From Pseudodesulfovibrio senegalensis (GTDB lineage: Bacteria > Desulfobacterota > Desulfovibrionia > Desulfovibrionales > Desulfovibrionaceae), in assembly GCF_008830225.1 (NCBI RefSeq), contig NZ_WAIE01000001.1, positions 930,001 to 994,000 of the forward strand: a stretch of DNA of 64,000 bases, in the 5' to 3' direction. Positions 27,649 through 36,487 of the stretch are shown piece after piece. Position numbers and translations under genes: made by a program. The first letter of the stretch is position 1; every line of letters starts with the position of its first letter. Below the pieces are notes generated by a model that searched no databases, had not been told where the DNA came from, and saw only the letters and a program-made list of their open reading frames with translations.

Positions 27649-27953
27649 GCACTCTCGTTCTTTACCAACTGGTGGCGCTCATGCTGCTTACTGCGGGACT
27701 CTTCGGAATCACCAAGCGCAGGAGTCTGGTGGGTATGCTGATCGCCGTGGAGCTCATGCTTAACGGGGCAGGGCTGTCCATTGTGGCGGCCGCGCAACTG
27801 ACCGAGGCCAATGCGACGCTCGGGCAGTTGGGAACCCTGTTCGTCATGGGCCTGGCAGCAGCCGAGGCAACGCTCGTGCTGTCCATAATCGTGGTCGTGT
27901 TCAGGCGGTTCGGCTCCGCAAAAACCGGTGATATCACCACGTTGAAGGAATAG
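27645..27953 (+). CDS. nuoK: NADH-quinone oxidoreductase-type subunit K
   Basis: This 102-residue subunit has three helices, with both conserved membrane glutamates visible in VELMLNGAGLS and AAEATLVLSI. They form part of the proton path. ATG 27645 overlaps the nuoJ stop and follows AGGAGG; the longer frame from 27624 has no family match. Normal length. Confidence 0.93.
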   Translation: MSTLVLYQLVALMLLTAGLFGITKRRSLVGMLIAVELMLNGAGLSIVAAAQLTEANATLGQLGTLFVMGLAAAEATLVLSIIVVVFRRFGSAKTGDITTLKE

Positions 27954-27955
27954 TT

Positions 27956-29527
27956 ATGGTCAACGGAGTCACAATCGAAACCACACGGTTGCTGATGCCG
28001 GTAGCTGCTACCCTTGTCGCACCGCTTCTGATCTGGCTGGCTCGCCACGATCAGAACAAACGGGAAGCCATGAGCTTTCTCGCGGCTGGGGTCACGTTTC
28101 TCTCGGTATTGAGCATGGCACCCATGGTGCTGCGGGGCGAGGTGCCCGGGTTTGAACTCTTCACGATTCTTCCCGGCATCAAGGTCTCCTTTGCAGCAGA
28201 CGGGCTTAGCATGATCTTCGGGCTGATCGCTTCCTTCCTCTGGATATTCGCGACCAGCTACAACATAGGGTACATGCGCAGTCTCAAAGAGCACGCGCAG
28301 ACCCGCTACTATATCTGTTTTGCCGTGGCCATATTCGGTGCCATGGGCGTGGCCTTTGCGGCCAACGTGTTCACCCTGTACCTCTTCTACGAGGTCATCA
28401 CCGTGTTCACCTACCCGCTGGTCGCCCATCATCAGGACACCGATGGGTTCTCCGGGGCGCGGAAGTACATCGTCTATTTGATGGGTACGTCCAAGCTCTT
28501 CCTGCTCCCGGCCATGGTGCTTACCTACGTATTGACCGGCTCGCTGGATTTCAACTTGCACGACATCGTGCATGGCATGTTCTCGGCACAGGTTCTTGCC
28601 GAGCATCCCGGTCTGGTTGGCCTGACGTACATTCTGTATATCGCAGGTATCGGCAAGGCCGCGCTTATGCCGTTCCACAACTGGCTGCCTTCGGCAATGG
28701 TGGCGCCCACACCGGTTTCCGCGTTGCTGCACGCAGTGGCAGTTGTTAAGGCGGGTGTGTTTTGCGTCTGCCGGATCATCCTTTCGGGATTCGGCACCGG
28801 CGTTCTTGGCAAGCTGACCTTTTCGGACATGTCCTTCAGCATCCTGGGCAGCGTCTGGTTTGCCCCGGGAACGTTCATGGGCAATCTGAACCTCGGGCTG
28901 GCAACGGCGTATGTTGCGGCGTTCACCATCGTGTGCGCCTCGCTTATCGCCCTGACCAAGGACGACATCAAGGCCCGGCTGGCCTATTCCACGGTCAGTC
29001 AGCTTTCATATGTAGTTATCGGCGTGGCCATGCTCTCGCAATTCGCGGTGCAGGGCGGCGTGATGCACATCGCCCACCACGCCTTTTCCAAGATCACGCT
29101 GTTCTTCGCAGCCGGTGCCATCTATGTGGCCACGCACATCAAGAAGATCAGCCTCATGGACGGGCTGGGACGGCGCATGCCGTGGACATTTGGTGCGTTC
29201 GGTCTGGCAAGCCTGTCCATGATCGGCGTTCCTCCGGTCTGCGGATTCGTTTCCAAATGGTATCTGGTCAAGGGAACCCTGCAGATCGATCAGACGATCC
29301 TGCTGGTTGCCCTGTTGGCCAGTACGGCGCTCAATGCCGGGTACTTCGTACCCATTCTGTACAGGGCCTTCTTCCGCAAACCCGCGCCGGAGGCCAACAT
29401 TGAGCAATACAGCGAGGCTCCGGGAGTCATGGTCGTGCCGTTGTTCACTACTGCGGTCATCTCCGTGCTGCTGGGTCTGTATCCGCAGACATTCCTGAAC
29501 TTCATAAAAGTCTTCGGGAACTTCTAG
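27956..29527 (+). CDS. NuoL/MrpD-like proton-conducting subunit (first copy)
   Basis: This 523-residue antiporter-like membrane subunit has about 14 helices. Key residues are present: the helix-5 glutamate (LYLFYEVITVFTYPL), the helix-7 lysine (GIGKAALMPFHNWLPSA) and a second lysine in helix 8 (VVKAGVF). It lies where nuoL is expected, after nuoK, but is shorter than a typical NuoL and lacks its long lateral helix. It is therefore best named a NuoL/MrpD-like proton-translocating subunit. GAAGGA precedes ATG 27956. Confidence 0.88.
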   Translation: MVNGVTIETTRLLMPVAATLVAPLLIWLARHDQNKREAMSFLAAGVTFLSVLSMAPMVLRGEVPGFELFTILPGIKVSFAADGLSMIFGLIASFLWIFATSYNIGYMRSLKEHAQTRYYICFAVAIFGAMGVAFAANVFTLYLFYEVITVFTYPLVAHHQDTDGFSGARKYIVYLMGTSKLFLLPAMVLTYVLTGSLDFNLHDIVHGMFSAQVLAEHPGLVGLTYILYIAGIGKAALMPFHNWLPSAMVAPTPVSALLHAVAVVKAGVFCVCRIILSGFGTGVLGKLTFSDMSFSILGSVWFAPGTFMGNLNLGLATAYVAAFTIVCASLIALTKDDIKARLAYSTVSQLSYVVIGVAMLSQFAVQGGVMHIAHHAFSKITLFFAAGAIYVATHIKKISLMDGLGRRMPWTFGAFGLASLSMIGVPPVCGFVSKWYLVKGTLQIDQTILLVALLASTALNAGYFVPILYRAFFRKPAPEANIEQYSEAPGVMVVPLFTTAVISVLLGLYPQTFLNFIKVFGNF

Positions 29528-29536
29528 GGGGTAACT

Positions 29537-29800
29537 ATGAACAGCGGACTCGGAATAATGCTGGAAAAGATGCGGGACAACTGGAAGGCATGGAGAATGA
29601 TATTCTTCGTGGTGCTGGCCGTGCTGGTCGCACTCAACTTCTTCATCCATCCGCATCATCCGCACTTTGGATTGGATAAATACCCGGGCTTCTGGGCCAT
29701 CTTCGGATGCGGGATCGGACTTGTCATGGTCTTGGTCATGAAGAAGATCGTTCAGCCCACCATAGGCAGGAAGGAGGATTACTATGATCGAGGCGAGTAG
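29537..29800 (+). CDS. small His-rich membrane protein of the nuo operon
   Basis: This 87-residue protein has two hydrophobic segments (about 20-37 and 52-70) joined by a loop with four histidines (H38, H40, H41, H43 in IHPHHPHFG). The ends are charged. I do not recognise a family. It lies between two antiporter-like subunits and overlaps the second by 17 bases, so it is very likely an accessory subunit of the complex. The His cluster could bind metal or protons. Confidence 0.72.
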   Translation: MNSGLGIMLEKMRDNWKAWRMIFFVVLAVLVALNFFIHPHHPHFGLDKYPGFWAIFGCGIGLVMVLVMKKIVQPTIGRKEDYYDRGE

Positions 29801-31565
29801 CTTCCTTCACCCGTCCATCGGCTTCCTGGCCTTTGCCTTGGCCGTCCCGTTTTTCCGGGGCGGAGCATGGCGCTGGCTGGCGCTGGTGCCCCCGCTTCTG
29901 GCCCTGTACGGGATCATGACGGTGGACCCCGGCACGTATGGCGGACTGCCGTACATCGGTGAAACCCTCGTGCTGGGACGCGTGGACAAACTGTCCATTG
30001 TTTTCGGTCAGGTCTTCGCCATAATCGCACTTATCGGCATGGTGTATTCCATGCATCTCAAGGACAAGGGGCACTACATCGCCGGTTCACTGTATGTGGC
30101 GGGCGGATTCGGCTGCGTGTTCGCGGGCGACTACGTGACCCTGTTCCTGTTCTGGGAACTCATGAGCGTCGGCTCGACCTTCCTGGTCTGGCAGGCCGGA
30201 ACAAAGGAATGCGTCGGGGCCGGTTTCCGGTACTTCATGTACCATACGGTCGGCGGCCTTTTCCTTCTGGCCGGCATGCTGTTGCGCTACAAGGCGCTTG
30301 GCACCTTCGCCTTCACGCACATTGATCCCTCGGCAGCTCAGTACTATGACTGGCTGATTCTGGCCGGGTTCTGCGTGAACGCGGCCGTGGTTCCGCTGCA
30401 TGCGTGGCTGCCGGACGCCTATCCGCGTGCATCAATCGCGGGTGCGGTGTTCATGTGCGCGTTCACCACCAAGACCGCCGTGTACGTGCTTTGCCGCGGA
30501 TTCGCCGGTTGGGAGGTGCTGGCCATAGCCGGTACCATCATGGCTGTTTTCGGCGTGCTGTACGCGTGTATCGAGAACAATGCGCGGCGCATCCTTTCCT
30601 ACCACATCGTTTCGCAGGTGGGATACATGGTTGCGGGTATCGGCATCGGCACGGCCATGACACTGAACGGAGCCGTGGCGCACGCCTATGCGCACATCCT
30701 CTACAAGGGGTTGCTGTTCATGGGCGCGGGCTGCCTGCTGTATGCCACGGGCACGGCCAAGCTCGACAAGCTGGGCGGCCTTGCCTACAAGTTGCCGTGG
30801 GTCATGGTTTTGTACATGATCGCGGCCCTGTCCATCTCGGGGATGCCGCTGTTCAACGGCTTCATCTCCAAGACCATGACCATCACCGGAGCGGCCGAGG
30901 CGCATCGCACTTGGCTGGCTTTCGGTATGGAAGTGGCTGCCGTGGGTACGTTCATTTCGGTGGGCATCAAGCTCCCGTACTTCGCCTTCTGGGGACGGAA
31001 GCGCGAGTATACCGGTGAGATCAGGCCCATTCCGTTGAACATGTACGTGGCCATGGCCATGGGCGGCTTCCTGTGCACCTTGCAGGGTATCTATCCCGAT
31101 ATCCTGTACCGCTACCTGCCGTACGCGGTTGAACACGCCTATCACCCCTGGACCACATGGCACGTGCTGCAGGCATTGCTGCTGCTCGGATTCTCGGGGC
31201 TGGCGTTCTACTTCACCCGGCAGGTCATCACGCCGCACTCCAAGCTCAATCTGGACTTCGACTACTTCTACCGTCTGATCGGCAAGCTGGTCATGGCAGT
31301 CATCTGCTGGCCGCTTTCCAAGATTGACGACGTATGGACCGAAGTCTACCGCACCGTGGGCCTCAGAGGACTCATCGGCATGGGCAACAAGACGGCGTGG
31401 TTCGACAGGAAAGGCATTGATACCGTTGTGGACGGATCGGCATACACGGTCAGGAACATCGGCCGCGCAGGGGCCAAGGTGCAGACTTCGCGCCTTCAGG
31501 ATTACCTTGCGCTTGCTGTGTTCCTCGGGCTGTGCCTGTTTGGTCTTGTCTGGTATTTCGGATAG
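29784..31565 (+). CDS. NuoL/MrpD-like proton-conducting subunit (second copy)
   Basis: This 593-residue antiporter-like subunit has about 14 helices plus a C-terminal extension with an amphipathic stretch and a last hydrophobic helix, which may serve as the lateral helix of NuoL. The helix-5 glutamate (FLFWELMSVGS) and a helix-8 lysine (FTTKTAVYVL) are present. The usual helix-7 lysine position is asparagine (FCVNAAVVPLHAWLPD). From memory, Asn there is a feature of one MrpD-like subfamily. ATG 29784 has AGGAGG upstream, within the previous gene. Confidence 0.87.
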   Translation: MIEASSFLHPSIGFLAFALAVPFFRGGAWRWLALVPPLLALYGIMTVDPGTYGGLPYIGETLVLGRVDKLSIVFGQVFAIIALIGMVYSMHLKDKGHYIAGSLYVAGGFGCVFAGDYVTLFLFWELMSVGSTFLVWQAGTKECVGAGFRYFMYHTVGGLFLLAGMLLRYKALGTFAFTHIDPSAAQYYDWLILAGFCVNAAVVPLHAWLPDAYPRASIAGAVFMCAFTTKTAVYVLCRGFAGWEVLAIAGTIMAVFGVLYACIENNARRILSYHIVSQVGYMVAGIGIGTAMTLNGAVAHAYAHILYKGLLFMGAGCLLYATGTAKLDKLGGLAYKLPWVMVLYMIAALSISGMPLFNGFISKTMTITGAAEAHRTWLAFGMEVAAVGTFISVGIKLPYFAFWGRKREYTGEIRPIPLNMYVAMAMGGFLCTLQGIYPDILYRYLPYAVEHAYHPWTTWHVLQALLLLGFSGLAFYFTRQVITPHSKLNLDFDYFYRLIGKLVMAVICWPLSKIDDVWTEVYRTVGLRGLIGMGNKTAWFDRKGIDTVVDGSAYTVRNIGRAGAKVQTSRLQDYLALAVFLGLCLFGLVWYFG

Positions 31566-31589
31566 ATACTTTAATCAGGGAGTGACGTT

Positions 31590-33131
31590 TTGGACTACGG
31601 ATACCCTGTTCTCACAAGCCTGATCGCCTTCCCCTTGCTGGCGGCGGTTGGCCTGTTCATCGTTCCGGGCTGGCTGTCCAGGGGCTTTACCCTGGCTGCT
31701 TCCATCGTGGAACTCATGTTGGCCATTCCGCTGATTCAGGGCCTCAGGTTTACATCGGAATTCCAGTTCGTGGAACGCTTGCCGTGGATTCCCCAGTGGG
31801 GACTCGAATACTATCTCGGCATCGACGGTATCAGCTACCTCATGGTCCTTTTGACCCTTGCGGTGCTGCCACTGTGCGTTCTGTGTTCGTGGACATACAT
31901 CGGCAAACGCATCAAGGAGTTCCATTTCTGCCTGCTGTTTATGACCTCGGCCTGTATCGGGGTGTTTTCGGCACTGGATCTGGTTCTCTTCTATGTGTTC
32001 TGGGAAGCCATGCTTATCCCCATGTACCTGCTCATTGCGGTATGGGGCGGCGATGAACGGCGTTACGCGTCGATCAAGTTCTTCCTGTACACGCTGGCGG
32101 GTTCGACCTTGCTGCTGGCAGCCATCGTGGCTTTCCGCATCACGGGCGGCACGTTTGCCATCCCCGAGTTGATGACCATCAACTTTACCTTCAACTTCCA
32201 GTTCTGGGCGTTTTTGGCCATGGCTCTGGCCTTTGCCATCAAGGTGCCCATGTTCCCGTTCCATACATGGCTTCCCGCAGCGCACGTGCAGGCCCCTTCG
32301 GCCGGTTCCGTGATTCTGGCGGCCGTGCTGCTGAAAATGGGAACCTACGGATTCCTGCGTTTCTGCCTGCCGCTGACACCGGCGGCCAGTGAGTTCTTTG
32401 CGCCCATGATGATTGCCATCTCCATCGCCTCCATCATTTACGGCGGTGCGGTGGCATTGGGCCAGTCGGACGTCAAGAAGCTGGTAGCCTACTCCTCGGT
32501 GGGCCATATGGGATTCGTGACGCTGGGCATCTTCCTGTTCAACGTGCGCGGCGTGGAAGGAGCCATCATGCAGATGCTCAACCACGGCATCGTCACCGGC
32601 GCAATGTTCATGATGATCGGCGCGGTGTACGAACGCAGCCACAGCAGGAATATCTCGGACAACATGGGGCTCGGCAAGTATATGCCCGCGTTCATGTTCT
32701 TCTGGGGCCTGTTTGCCCTGTCGTCCTTCGGCTTCCCGGGGACCAACGGGTTCGTGGGTGAAATACTGGTGTTCATCGGCGCGTTCCAGGCCAAGACCTG
32801 GATCGGGTTCGCCATTGTTCCCGGTGCGTTGCTCGCAGCGGCATACATGTTCAAGGTCTCTCTCAAGCTGGCTTGGGGACAACCCAGTTCCTTCAAGCCG
32901 GGGTGGAAGGACCTGAACGAGCGGGAATGGACCTATCTGGCCATACCCGCAGTGTTCGTACTCTACATCGGTCTTGCGCCGGGCATCTTTTACAAGATCA
33001 TTGACCCGTCCATCGAGAAGCTTCTGATGGACTTCGGAGAGCGCAAGGCCGTTGTGCAGGTGGAAAACCAACAACCCGTGAAAACGGCGGCTCAGAGCGT
33101 GTTCTCCGGCCTGCTGTTCAGCGCGGAATAA
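31590..33131 (+). CDS. nuoM: NADH-quinone oxidoreductase-type subunit M
   Basis: This 513-residue antiporter-like subunit has the NuoM-type helix-5 glutamate (LFYVFWEAMLIPMYLL), the helix-7 lysine (AFAIKVPMFPFHTWLPAAH) and the helix-8 lysine (LLKMGTYGF). The start is TTG 31590, with AGGGAG eight bases upstream. The end is separated from nuoN by 11 bases that include the nuoN ribosome site. Confidence 0.94.
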   Translation: MDYGYPVLTSLIAFPLLAAVGLFIVPGWLSRGFTLAASIVELMLAIPLIQGLRFTSEFQFVERLPWIPQWGLEYYLGIDGISYLMVLLTLAVLPLCVLCSWTYIGKRIKEFHFCLLFMTSACIGVFSALDLVLFYVFWEAMLIPMYLLIAVWGGDERRYASIKFFLYTLAGSTLLLAAIVAFRITGGTFAIPELMTINFTFNFQFWAFLAMALAFAIKVPMFPFHTWLPAAHVQAPSAGSVILAAVLLKMGTYGFLRFCLPLTPAASEFFAPMMIAISIASIIYGGAVALGQSDVKKLVAYSSVGHMGFVTLGIFLFNVRGVEGAIMQMLNHGIVTGAMFMMIGAVYERSHSRNISDNMGLGKYMPAFMFFWGLFALSSFGFPGTNGFVGEILVFIGAFQAKTWIGFAIVPGALLAAAYMFKVSLKLAWGQPSSFKPGWKDLNEREWTYLAIPAVFVLYIGLAPGIFYKIIDPSIEKLLMDFGERKAVVQVENQQPVKTAAQSVFSGLLFSAE

Positions 33132-33142
33132 GGAGGTAGGAA

Positions 33143-34567
33143 GTGAACTTCGACATTTCGCTGCTCCTGCCGGAACTTGTTTTTCTGGCGCTGGCTCTGG
33201 TGTTGATGCTCCAGGCTTTCGGGATAAAATCCTTCCCCCGCGCAGAGTGGTGGGTTCCGGTGGGATCGTTCATCGGGGTCATTGCCGCCTGCCTGAGCCT
33301 GAATTGCCGCGGAACCATGTTCTACGGCGTATACGAGGTGGACATGGCCTCCCAGTTCTTCAAGGCGGTCATCGCCTTCGGGTACTGGATCGTTGCCGTG
33401 AACGCCTGCAAACAGGAAACCCTTGTCGAGGGCAAACGGCCGGATTATTACATGTTCCTGGCCTTTTCCGCTCTCGGATTGATGATGCTGGCCTCCAGCG
33501 TGGAACTGATCACCATTTATCTGGCTTTGGAGCTTTCCTCCTACAGCCTGTATGCGGTCATTCCCCTGCGTTCGGGCAGCCGGGGGGCGGCTGAGGCGGG
33601 CCTCAAGTACATTCTGTTCGGTGCGGTGGCCACGGCGTTGGCCCTGTACGGCCTGTCGTATGTCATCGCCGCGCAGCATACCACGTTTATCGCCGAACTG
33701 GCGGACAAGTCGTGGAGTTTTGCGCAGCAGCCCATGGCCGTGGTCGGCCTGTCGCTGTTCCTTGCGGGCATGTTCTACAAGCTGGCCCTGTTCCCGTTTC
33801 ATTTCTGGGCTCCGGAAGTGTATCAGGGCGCCAGCAATGAAACCGCTGCCTATGTGGCGACCCTGCCCAAGATGGGCGCAATCGTGGTGTTGGTCCGTCT
33901 GGCCGTTTTCCTCAAGCCCGGCCTTGAACTGACCACCACACTCGCCGTGCTCGGCGGCCTGTCCATGACTTACGGCAACTTCGCGGCCCTGGCCCAGAAG
34001 GACCTGAAGCGTCTGCTCGGATTCTCGTCTGTTGCGCACGCCGGGTACATAATGGTCGGGCTGGTTTCCGGAACGGCAGAGGGACTGGCGGCCGCCAGCT
34101 TCTACGGGCTGGCGTACCTGCTCATGAACCTGTTGTGTTTCTGGGTGATCAGCCGCATTGCCGTGGACGGTCGCAATCTGGAACTGGATGACCTGAATGG
34201 CCTGTACCGGCGCGCGCCGTATCTGGCCTTTGCCCTTGGCGCCGGGGCGTTTGCCCTTGTGGGGCTGCCGCCCACCATCGGTTTCATCGGGAAGTTCTTC
34301 CTGATCACGTCCGCATGGAACCACGGATACAACTGGTTGGTCATTACATTGGTGCTCAACAGCGCCATCGCCATCTACTACTATCTGAACATGGTTCGCC
34401 ATGCCTACACCAAGGAAGTCGAGGGCGAGGAAATGCCCAAACCTGATTGCGGCGTGCTGGGGGTCGTGGGTGCGAGCCTGCTGACCGTGGCCGTGCTCGG
34501 ATTGGGCATGATTCCGGCTCCGGTGTTTGAGTTAGCGGTCAAGGCCGGAAAGGCATTGCTGCCCTGA
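33143..34567 (+). CDS. nuoN: NADH-quinone oxidoreductase-type subunit N
   Basis: This 474-residue antiporter-like subunit closes the operon. It has a helix-5 glutamate (IYLALELSSYSLY), the helix-7 lysine (MFYKLALFPFHFWAPEVY) and a further lysine in TLPKMGAIVVL. The start is GTG 33143, with AAGGAGG seven bases upstream. A bidirectional terminator follows. Confidence 0.94.
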   Translation: MNFDISLLLPELVFLALALVLMLQAFGIKSFPRAEWWVPVGSFIGVIAACLSLNCRGTMFYGVYEVDMASQFFKAVIAFGYWIVAVNACKQETLVEGKRPDYYMFLAFSALGLMMLASSVELITIYLALELSSYSLYAVIPLRSGSRGAAEAGLKYILFGAVATALALYGLSYVIAAQHTTFIAELADKSWSFAQQPMAVVGLSLFLAGMFYKLALFPFHFWAPEVYQGASNETAAYVATLPKMGAIVVLVRLAVFLKPGLELTTTLAVLGGLSMTYGNFAALAQKDLKRLLGFSSVAHAGYIMVGLVSGTAEGLAAASFYGLAYLLMNLLCFWVISRIAVDGRNLELDDLNGLYRRAPYLAFALGAGAFALVGLPPTIGFIGKFFLITSAWNHGYNWLVITLVLNSAIAIYYYLNMVRHAYTKEVEGEEMPKPDCGVLGVVGASLLTVAVLGLGMIPAPVFELAVKAGKALLP

Positions 34568-34587
34568 GCGGTTCAATGACAAAAAAA

Positions 34588-34620
34588 TGAAGAGGGCCTC
34601 CCGTGGGGGGCCCTCTTTTC
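34588..34620. terminator. bidirectional terminator after nuoN
   Basis: A 9-bp stem AAGAGGGCC (34590-34598) pairs with GGCCCTCTT (34609-34617). There are seven A on the left and T on the right. It ends the nuo operon on the plus strand and the hydroxyacid dehydrogenase operon (stop at 34644) on the minus strand. Confidence 0.9.
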
Positions 34621-34643
34621 TTTTGGGGATCAGTGGCTGTGGG

Positions 34644-35666
34644 TTAGGCTTCGTAGAGAAGATGCAACCCGGCAGAGGCCATGTCCCTGCATCCGGTCAG
34701 CACCATGGCCTGTTTGAGTTGGCCCATGACACTTTCAAGGTATTTGACCACGCCTTCCTTGCCGCCGCCGAGGGCCGCCGTGCAGAACGGGCGGCCGATC
34801 ATGGTACAGTCCGCGCCAAGGGCCATGGCCTTGAGCACATCGAAACCGTCGCGGATGCCGCCGTCCACGATGATGGTCATTTTGTCTTTGACCGCATCGG
34901 CCACTGCGGGCAGCACTTCGGCGGTGCCGGGTGTGTGGTCGAGCACGCGGCCGCCGTGATTGGAAACCACGATTGCGTCCACCCCCGTGTCCGCTGCCAT
35001 ACGCGCCTCGTCCGGGTCCATGATGCCCTTGAGTATGAATTTTGCGCCCAGGCCGTGGATTTTTTCCACGATAACAGCGAGTTCCTTCACTGTCTTGGGG
35101 GAAACCGGACGCCCCATGAGCCGCAGGGTGATCAGGCCGGCCGCGTCGATGTCCATGCCGAAGACAGAAGGATTGGACTTGGCAGCCATGTCGATTTTTT
35201 CGTTCAGCTCGTCGCCTTCCCACGGTTTGATGAAGGGAATGCCGTGTCCGTCCACCTTGGCGATACCGTCAAATGAGCTTTTGTAGATGAATTCGGGCAC
35301 GCCGTCGCCGGTGCAACCGATGACGCCCACTTCCTTGCTGCCACCGAGAATGGCGTCCACGTATTCGTGTTCTTCCATGCCGCCGCCCATGTTGAAGGAC
35401 ACGCCGCCGATGGGCGCGGCCATGACCGGCATGGCAAGGTCAATGCCCAGCACATTTACCGATGGGTCGGGATCACAGACATCGTGCAGCAGGCGCATGT
35501 TCAGTGTGACGTCAGCAAGCGCGGCTACGTTGTTTTTGAAGGATGCTCCGGTGCCGACGCCCCCCATGCCCGGGACTTCTCCGGCACAGGCGCGTCCATC
35601 GCAAACCGGGCATACCCGGCAGTATCCTTTCATTGCTTCGCGTGCTTTTTTGCGAATTTCCTTCAT
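34644..35666 (-). CDS. FMN-dependent alpha-hydroxyacid dehydrogenase (lactate/glycolate oxidase family)
   Basis: This 340-residue TIM-barrel flavoprotein has the active-site motif VSNHGGRVLDHTPG with the catalytic His, and the FMN phosphate loop DGGIRDGFDVLKA. An N-terminal Cys-rich stretch (CRVCPVCDGRACAGE) is unusual for classical lactate oxidases but known in anaerobe members. It probably oxidises L-lactate or a related 2-hydroxyacid. ATG 35666 is preferred to TTG 35684 because AAGGGAG lies just before it. It is the last gene of a GntR-TSUP-dehydrogenase operon. Confidence 0.85.
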   Translation of the reverse strand: MKEIRKKAREAMKGYCRVCPVCDGRACAGEVPGMGGVGTGASFKNNVAALADVTLNMRLLHDVCDPDPSVNVLGIDLAMPVMAAPIGGVSFNMGGGMEEHEYVDAILGGSKEVGVIGCTGDGVPEFIYKSSFDGIAKVDGHGIPFIKPWEGDELNEKIDMAAKSNPSVFGMDIDAAGLITLRLMGRPVSPKTVKELAVIVEKIHGLGAKFILKGIMDPDEARMAADTGVDAIVVSNHGGRVLDHTPGTAEVLPAVADAVKDKMTIIVDGGIRDGFDVLKAMALGADCTMIGRPFCTAALGGGKEGVVKYLESVMGQLKQAMVLTGCRDMASAGLHLLYEA

Positions 35667-35687
35667 TTTTTCAGCTCCCTTCAATAG

Positions 35688-36485
35688 TTAGAAAAGACTC
35701 CACAACATGCGGGTTCCCACCACGAACAAGAGGATGGCAAAAACCTTCTTGAGCCTGTCCACAGGCAGGCTGTGCGCCAGGCGTGCGCCCAGTGGGGCGG
35801 TGATGACACTCATGGACACAATGCCGAGCAGGGCGGGCAGGTAGACGTAGCCCACAGACCACTCCGGCAGGTTGGCCACACCAAGGCCATTGTATATGTA
35901 TCCCGCCGTTCCGGAAAGGGCGATGGGCAATCCGATGGCAGCGGCCGTACCGATGGCCGTATGAATGGGGACGTTGCACCATGTCAGGAATGGAACCGAG
36001 AGGGTGCCGCCGCCAATACCTACAAGGCTGGAAAAGATGCCGATGACGTTGCCGATGCCGAACATGGGTGTCGTGCCCGGAACCTGTCTGCTGGGTTTGG
36101 GTTTTTTGCCGGTAATCATCTGGTAGGAGACGTAATACAGGAATACGCCAAAGAATCCCTTGAGAAAGTTGGTGGAAAGATATGAGGCGATGCACGTGCC
36201 CACGAATGTACCGATGAGAATGCCCACAACGATGGTTTTGAGGATGTCCCAACGCACGGCTCCGCGCCTGTTGTGGGCCATGCAGCTGGATATGGAGGTG
36301 AAGATGATGGTGGCCAGCGATGTGCCCAGTGCCAGATGCATCATGACGTCGTGTGGGATGCCCTGTTTGGTGAAGCAGAAGTAAAGGATGGGAACGATGA
36401 CCAGTCCGCCGCCGATGCCGAGCAGCCCGGCAAGCACTCCGGCCAGTGCCCCCATGAGCATGTAGGTGATGAAAACGGTGAGCAT
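35688..36485 (-). CDS. TSUP-family (TauE/SafE) membrane permease
   Basis: This 265-residue membrane protein has about eight helices and two copies of the family's glycine-rich motif (GLLGIGGGLVIVPI near residue 22 and SLVGIGGGTLSVPF near residue 157). TSUP proteins move sulfite, sulfoacetate, taurine-related anions or other organic anions. Between a GntR regulator and a hydroxyacid dehydrogenase it may import the dehydrogenase substrate, but sulfur-anion transport cannot be excluded. Two bases separate it from the regulator gene. Confidence 0.88.
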   Translation of the reverse strand: MLTVFITYMLMGALAGVLAGLLGIGGGLVIVPILYFCFTKQGIPHDVMMHLALGTSLATIIFTSISSCMAHNRRGAVRWDILKTIVVGILIGTFVGTCIASYLSTNFLKGFFGVFLYYVSYQMITGKKPKPSRQVPGTTPMFGIGNVIGIFSSLVGIGGGTLSVPFLTWCNVPIHTAIGTAAAIGLPIALSGTAGYIYNGLGVANLPEWSVGYVYLPALLGIVSMSVITAPLGARLAHSLPVDRLKKVFAILLFVVGTRMLWSLF

Positions 36486-36487
36486 GA

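Noticed and set aside
24186-34402. Long minus-strand frames across the nuo operon (24186-25589, 31575-33074, 33092-34402)
   Set aside because: All are antisense to conserved nuo genes with intact motifs; the products are His/Gln/Gly-rich low-sense sequences.
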